In this document: piece after piece, positions 6,340 through 7,772 of the stretch
Numbering within the stretch: the first letter of the stretch is position 1
How the letters are laid out: every line of letters begins with the position of its first letter
Assembly: GCA_026419635.1 (NCBI GenBank)
Contig: JANZZB010000070.1
Coordinates: forward strand, 1-7,772
Origin: Clostridiales bacterium
GTDB lineage: Bacteria; Bacillota; Clostridia; Oscillospirales; Butyricicoccaceae
Length of the DNA: 7,772 bases
Direction: 5' to 3'
Notes under the pieces: generated by a model
Database searches by the model: none
What the model was told of the DNA's origin: nothing
What the model saw: the letters and a program-made list of their open reading frames with translations, nothing else
Made by a program: the position numbers and the translations under genes

Positions 6340-7260
6340 TTATGTTATGTTTCTTTTCAGTAAACGCAGGTAATGATTTGCTTCTCTAAGCACGTGATCG
6401 GACAGCAGAGGCAAAATGACAGACTGGATCTCACAGTCCAGTATTCCTTTTGTGCCCTGTTCTTTAAACGTTCTTAATTCCTGCGTGGCTTTTAAGCTAT
6501 CCTCTGTGACTTTTTCCAAAACAGATACCAAATCTGTTGCTTGTTTTGCTTCTTTTGTAAGTTTCTTAAATTCCTCGGCAAAATCATTTGCCGTTTTAAT
6601 CAGCTGGGTTTCCGTCGGATCTAGCATACCCCGGATAAACTCGGAATGTTCAGCCATGATATCATTCCAAAAAACCAGTTCTTCCTGAATATCCTTTTCT
6701 TGATGAATCTCTTCCCGTTTTTGCAGTTTCTGAACCATTTTTAAGTACAGTTCGGCTTCTCGTATAATGTGATCTGTCATATGCGGATAATTAAATGAAA
6801 ATAATTTGCAAGACCTTACATCTGCGAGCACTTTTGTCTTATATCGAATCAGACCATTTAGTAAATTAATAATTTTATCATTGAGTATTATCACTTTTTT
6901 CTCCAAGACCGGGTTCATCCTGTTTATCTCTCCGCCAGTTAACCCGGCTTCCGACTGGGTAATTCCGGTTTGAATCTTCATTCCGGTATAAAATGCCGTC
7001 TTTTTCTCCGCGTCCAATGTGTAACGTGTTATAACTTCACCGGATTCCAAAACCCCTGCACTTACAACCGAATTGGATAACGCCACCGTCTGTGACAGCA
7101 TTTTTTCAAATGCCGTCTTAAAACTATCGGCCTGGAGAATATAAACCGCATCCTTCGGAGGAAAGTTAACCGCCAAAAAGTACGCGTGTTCTTTCATGAC
7201 TCTTGCAAAAAAAAGATGTGTATCTAAAGATTGTTTTACAAACCCAGCACTTGATAACAT
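6340..7260 (-). CDS. DUF2935 protein with two tandem helical-bundle domains
   Basis: The protein has 306 residues, is almost wholly alpha-helical, and has no signal peptide or membrane segment. It is an internal duplication. The first half has LDTHLFFARVMKEHAYFL (12-29) and ends PHMTDHIIREAELYLKMV (159-176). The second half has ELVFWNDIMAEHSEFIRGML (194-213), then DPTE, and ends SDHVLREANHYLRLL (287-301). The repeated E-H (24-25, 204-205) and DH...REA (163-169, 288-294) residues could be metal ligands of a ferritin-like bundle. The family (DUF2935, common in Bacilli and Clostridia) has no established function that I know of. The start at 7260 is set by GAGGTG (7266-7271) five bases upstream. 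A longer frame reaching 7386 runs through the upstream gene's terminator and is rejected. It converges with the GNAT gene and probably has its own promoter. Confidence 0.82.
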   Translation of the reverse strand: MLSSAGFVKQSLDTHLFFARVMKEHAYFLAVNFPPKDAVYILQADSFKTAFEKMLSQTVALSNSVVSAGVLESGEVITRYTLDAEKKTAFYTGMKIQTGITQSEAGLTGGEINRMNPVLEKKVIILNDKIINLLNGLIRYKTKVLADVRSCKLFSFNYPHMTDHIIREAELYLKMVQKLQKREEIHQEKDIQEELVFWNDIMAEHSEFIRGMLDPTETQLIKTANDFAEEFKKLTKEAKQATDLVSVLEKVTEDSLKATQELRTFKEQGTKGILDCEIQSVILPLLSDHVLREANHYLRLLKRNIT

Positions 7261-7265
7261 AATTG

Positions 7266-7271
7266 CACCTC
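7266..7271 (-). promoter_or_regulatory. Ribosome binding site that sets the DUF2935 start
   Basis: On the minus strand GAGGTG lies 5 bases before the ATG at 7260. This decides against the upstream in-frame starts. Confidence 0.8.
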
Positions 7272-7299
7272 GTATGTATTTTAGTTTCATTGCTGATAC

Positions 7300-7329
7300 A
7301 TCATATGTTATCCTTTGGCAGTAAGTTAA
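7300..7329 (-). promoter_or_regulatory. Possible sigma-A promoter for the DUF2935 gene
   Basis: Read on the minus strand, TTAACT (7324-7329) and TATGAT (7300-7305) are separated by 18 bases. The -10 box matches consensus at 5 of 6 and the -35 at 4 of 6. It begins right after the T run of the upstream terminator and ends about 40 bases before the start codon. It is a visual match only. Confidence 0.35.
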
Positions 7330-7343
7330 AAAACATCTAAAAT

Positions 7344-7380
7344 CCGCAGGAACGTTTGACAACATCAAACATTTCTGCGG
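7344..7380 (-). terminator. Terminator of the DAHP synthase gene
   Basis: CCGCAGGAACGTTTGA (7344-7359) is almost the reverse complement of 7365-7380, giving a 16-bp stem with one mismatch and one wobble on the minus strand. Downstream on that strand comes ATTTTAGATGTTTTTT. It lies 8 bases past the DAHP synthase stop codon. Confidence 0.82.
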
Positions 7381-7387
7381 ACTCATG

Positions 7388-7772
7388 TTAATTGCCCATT
7401 TTTTTATTTGTAAATTGCAATATATTTTTTACGCTTTTCGACAAATCGTCAAACGCTTCCGGCGTCAGCGACTGAGGTCCATCGCAAAGTGCATGCGCGG
7501 GATCATTATGGACCTCAATCATAAGTCCGTCAGCTCCTGCCGCAGCTGCAGCTAAAGATAGGGGTTTAACAAGTCTCGAGATACCTGTTGCATGGCTCGG
7601 ATCAACAACAATCGGTAAATGCGTCAATTCTTTCAGCAGCGGAACCGCGGATAAATCCAGCGTATTTCGTGTAGCCGTCTCAAATGTGCGGATACCTCTT
7701 TCACACAAAATGACATTCTGGTTTCCTCCGGCCATCAAATATTCCGCGCTCATAAGAAATTCTTCCAATGTA
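7388..7772 (-). CDS. aroF: 3-deoxy-7-phosphoheptulonate (DAHP) synthase, C-terminal part
   Basis: The enzyme condenses phosphoenolpyruvate with erythrose 4-phosphate, the first step of the shikimate pathway, in the cytosol. Only the last 127 or so codons are in the window; the frame is open to the right edge. The visible motifs are those of the TIM-barrel's later strands in the class Ib (Bacillus-type, KDO8P synthase-like) family: LMAGGNQNVILCERGIRTF, TRNTLDLSAVPLLKELTHLP, VDPSHATG (metal-ligand His), GADGLMIEVH (metal-ligand Glu) and CDGPQSLTPEAF (metal-ligand Asp). The protein ends NKKMGN, a normal place for the family. Any regulatory N-terminal domain lies outside the window. The gene is followed by its own terminator, so it is probably the last gene of its transcript. 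TTG at 7768 is an internal codon, not a start. Confidence 0.92.
   Translation of the reverse strand, partial: TLEEFLMSAEYLMAGGNQNVILCERGIRTFETATRNTLDLSAVPLLKELTHLPIVVDPSHATGISRLVKPLSLAAAAAGADGLMIEVHNDPAHALCDGPQSLTPEAFDDLSKSVKNILQFTNKKMGN

Noticed and set aside
7261..7386. Extended N-terminus of the DUF2935 protein from an ATG at 7386
   Set aside because: It would translate through the DAHP synthase terminator hairpin and has no suitable ribosome binding site; GAGGTG at 7266-7271 clearly serves the ATG at 7260.

Overview
The window looks like chromosomal DNA of an endospore-forming, low-to-moderate GC Firmicute, probably a Clostridia member. This rests on the GGAG/GAGGTG ribosome binding sites, the hairpin-plus-T-run terminators, and the adjacent pair of spore genes (a CwlJ-type cortex hydrolase and a GerQ-like coat protein). 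No genus can be named from the sequence alone. Everything below comes from reading the sequence; no database was searched.

Layout, left to right. The minus-strand gene running off the left edge (1-2201) is a two-part protein: a sugar-phosphate nucleotidyltransferase with a left-handed beta-helix, fused to a phosphomannomutase-like domain that has lost its recognisable catalytic motifs. A divergent intergenic region with a terminator-like hairpin follows. A plus-strand cluster then runs from 2492 to 4963: an asparagine synthetase B that breaks off about 145 residues early, then cwlJ, then a gerQ-like gene. A 650-base non-coding stretch (4964-5613) holds a likely gerQ terminator, a 267-bp element with 26-bp terminal inverted repeats flanked by TA (MITE-like), a second terminator-like hairpin and two large perfect palindromes. 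An AT-rich GNAT acetyltransferase gene (5614-6282) follows. It converges, across a bidirectional terminator, on a minus-strand DUF2935 gene (6340-7260). The right edge holds the C-terminal third of a DAHP synthase (minus strand), with its own terminator.

Functionally the window is mixed: nucleotide-sugar metabolism, amidotransferase chemistry, spore germination, and entry to aromatic amino acid synthesis. The one clear functional unit is cwlJ-gerQ. In Bacillus, GerQ is needed for CwlJ to be present in the spore coat, and the two genes can form an operon, so the adjacency here supports both calls. The most notable points are the truncated asnB abutting cwlJ, the degenerate mutase half of the first protein, and the TA-flanked inverted-repeat element beside a cluster of palindromes. 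I did not find a convincing new multi-gene system.
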